Below are positions 63,160-64,000 of a stretch of 64,000 nucleotides of DNA, piece by piece. A program made the position numbers and the translations under genes. Within the stretch, counting starts at the first letter, position 1; each line of letters opens with the position of its first letter. The notes beneath the pieces were generated by a model, which was not told the DNA's origin, did not search any database, and saw nothing but the letters and a program-made list of their open reading frames with translations. This stretch comes from Mesaphorura yosii (Eukaryota; Arthropoda; Collembola; Poduromorpha; Tullbergiidae), in NCBI GenBank assembly GCA_009869945.1, contig WIXG01000046.1, positions 124,001 to 188,000 of the forward strand. Direction: 5' to 3'.

Positions 63160-64000
63160 GATTCTACAGAGTATTTGAGTGATTCTTTGTCTTAACCCGG
63201 ATTCGCGGATTCAGCTGCCTGCCTGCAGAACTGCCTACGATATCAGGGAATAATGTGCATCAGTCAAAGGATTGTGGTCAGGATTCTTGGAGATTTCGAC
63301 CTCCAGTAGAAATTAGAAAGGCAAGATTTCAACAAAACGTACCTCGGGATGTGTCAAACTCCCCGTGCCATGAATCTGAGAATACGTAACGTATCCGCAC
63401 CTCTCTAATGCTAAACTAACTAAAGCACAGTACCGCTTACTTAGAGTGGCTTCGTCACTACTGCTGTCACTGAACAACTGGTTAAACTAGAAACGCGTAA
63501 AGTTCTGAACCTCTTTAAATCTTAAATGGAGACAGTAGCAAATGTTTTGTTTTTGTACCACAATTGAACGATTTAAATGTCCAGAAATCCCAGCGAAAGT
63601 TTGTGCGCTTTGTTCATTCACTTTGCGGCACCAGGGCTCACCCACAACACTCTTATTAGATCGAATAAAAGGGTTCAGCTAACTTAAATGTGCTGATCAT
63701 GACTTCATGACTAAGAACACAATCGGGCAGCAGCCTAATAATCCCTACTATGTCTATGTCCTAATTTATTAATGCCTTTCGCAAAGCTACTTCTCGCAGA
63801 GCTGAGATGTCGGAATAACCAAACAACTGAATAACTGATTTAATGTATTCACAATAAGGAGAATTCTGAAGTTTTTTGATTTATTTAGTCCTAGCACCCG
63901 TGCCCTTTTCGTAGCACGTCTTATTGATCTGTCCTCCAACACTGTGCGATGCTAGACAGGAATTTCTAGGCTGCATTGGCTTTTCATCTGCAGCTCGAAA
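63160..64000. other. Basigin upstream region
   Basis: This presumably holds the promoter and 5' UTR of basigin. No coding feature is supported up to the window end. Confidence 0.45.

Overview
The window is animal nuclear DNA, almost certainly from an arthropod. The genes are intron-rich, with mostly short GT-AG introns of about 70-110 bp. The gene set is arthropod-typical: semaphorin-2A, scribbler/brakeless, a DIP-family immunoglobulin protein, basigin, and two DUF4789-like cysteine-rich secreted proteins. I cannot fix the order; a springtail or a branchiopod crustacean would fit the small introns, but that is inference. Exon boundaries below were worked out by hand from splice signals, reading phase and family homology. 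Apart from the 5'-truncated semaphorin and the unrefined small candidates, every spliced model closes in frame.

Layout from left to right. (1) 1-1138 (+): 3' end of semaphorin-2A. (2) 1744-1977 (-): a possible small membrane protein. (3) 2856-7688 (+): scribbler/ZNF608-609 homologue. (4) 9429-9791 (+): tiny secreted peptide gene with a TATA box. (5) 10273-12779 (+): ALG9 mannosyltransferase. (6) 13537-17794 (+): 6-phosphofructokinase with a pair of mutually exclusive exons and two microexons. (7) About 4.8 kb without a supported gene. (8) 22589-24240 (+): Cys-loop ligand-gated channel subunit with an unusual pore helix. (9) 28257-46414 (-): an 18 kb DIP-type gene with three Ig domains and eleven coding exons; its first intron carries a small Mutator-like element. 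(10) 48282-49387 (+): unrecognised acidic secreted protein. (11) 49474-52921 (-): PIGO. (12) 53500-55624 (-): DNA polymerase kappa. (13) 56155-56836 (-): CALML4-like protein. (14) 57324-58358 (-) and 59221-60387 (+): divergent pair of DUF4789-like genes. (15) 60649-63159 (-): basigin.

The genes do not form one pathway. Some share themes: cell-surface and guidance proteins (Sema2a, DIP, basigin, the channel) and ER lipid/glycan assembly (ALG9 for N-glycans, PIGO for GPI anchors). The most interesting points concern RNA processing and divergence: PFK isoform exons that both use GC donors, a basigin stop codon lying inside a splice donor, stop-free introns of length 3n, and a chloride-channel-like subunit whose pore positions are all hydrophobic. 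No prokaryote-type system, CRISPR array, rRNA or tRNA was seen.
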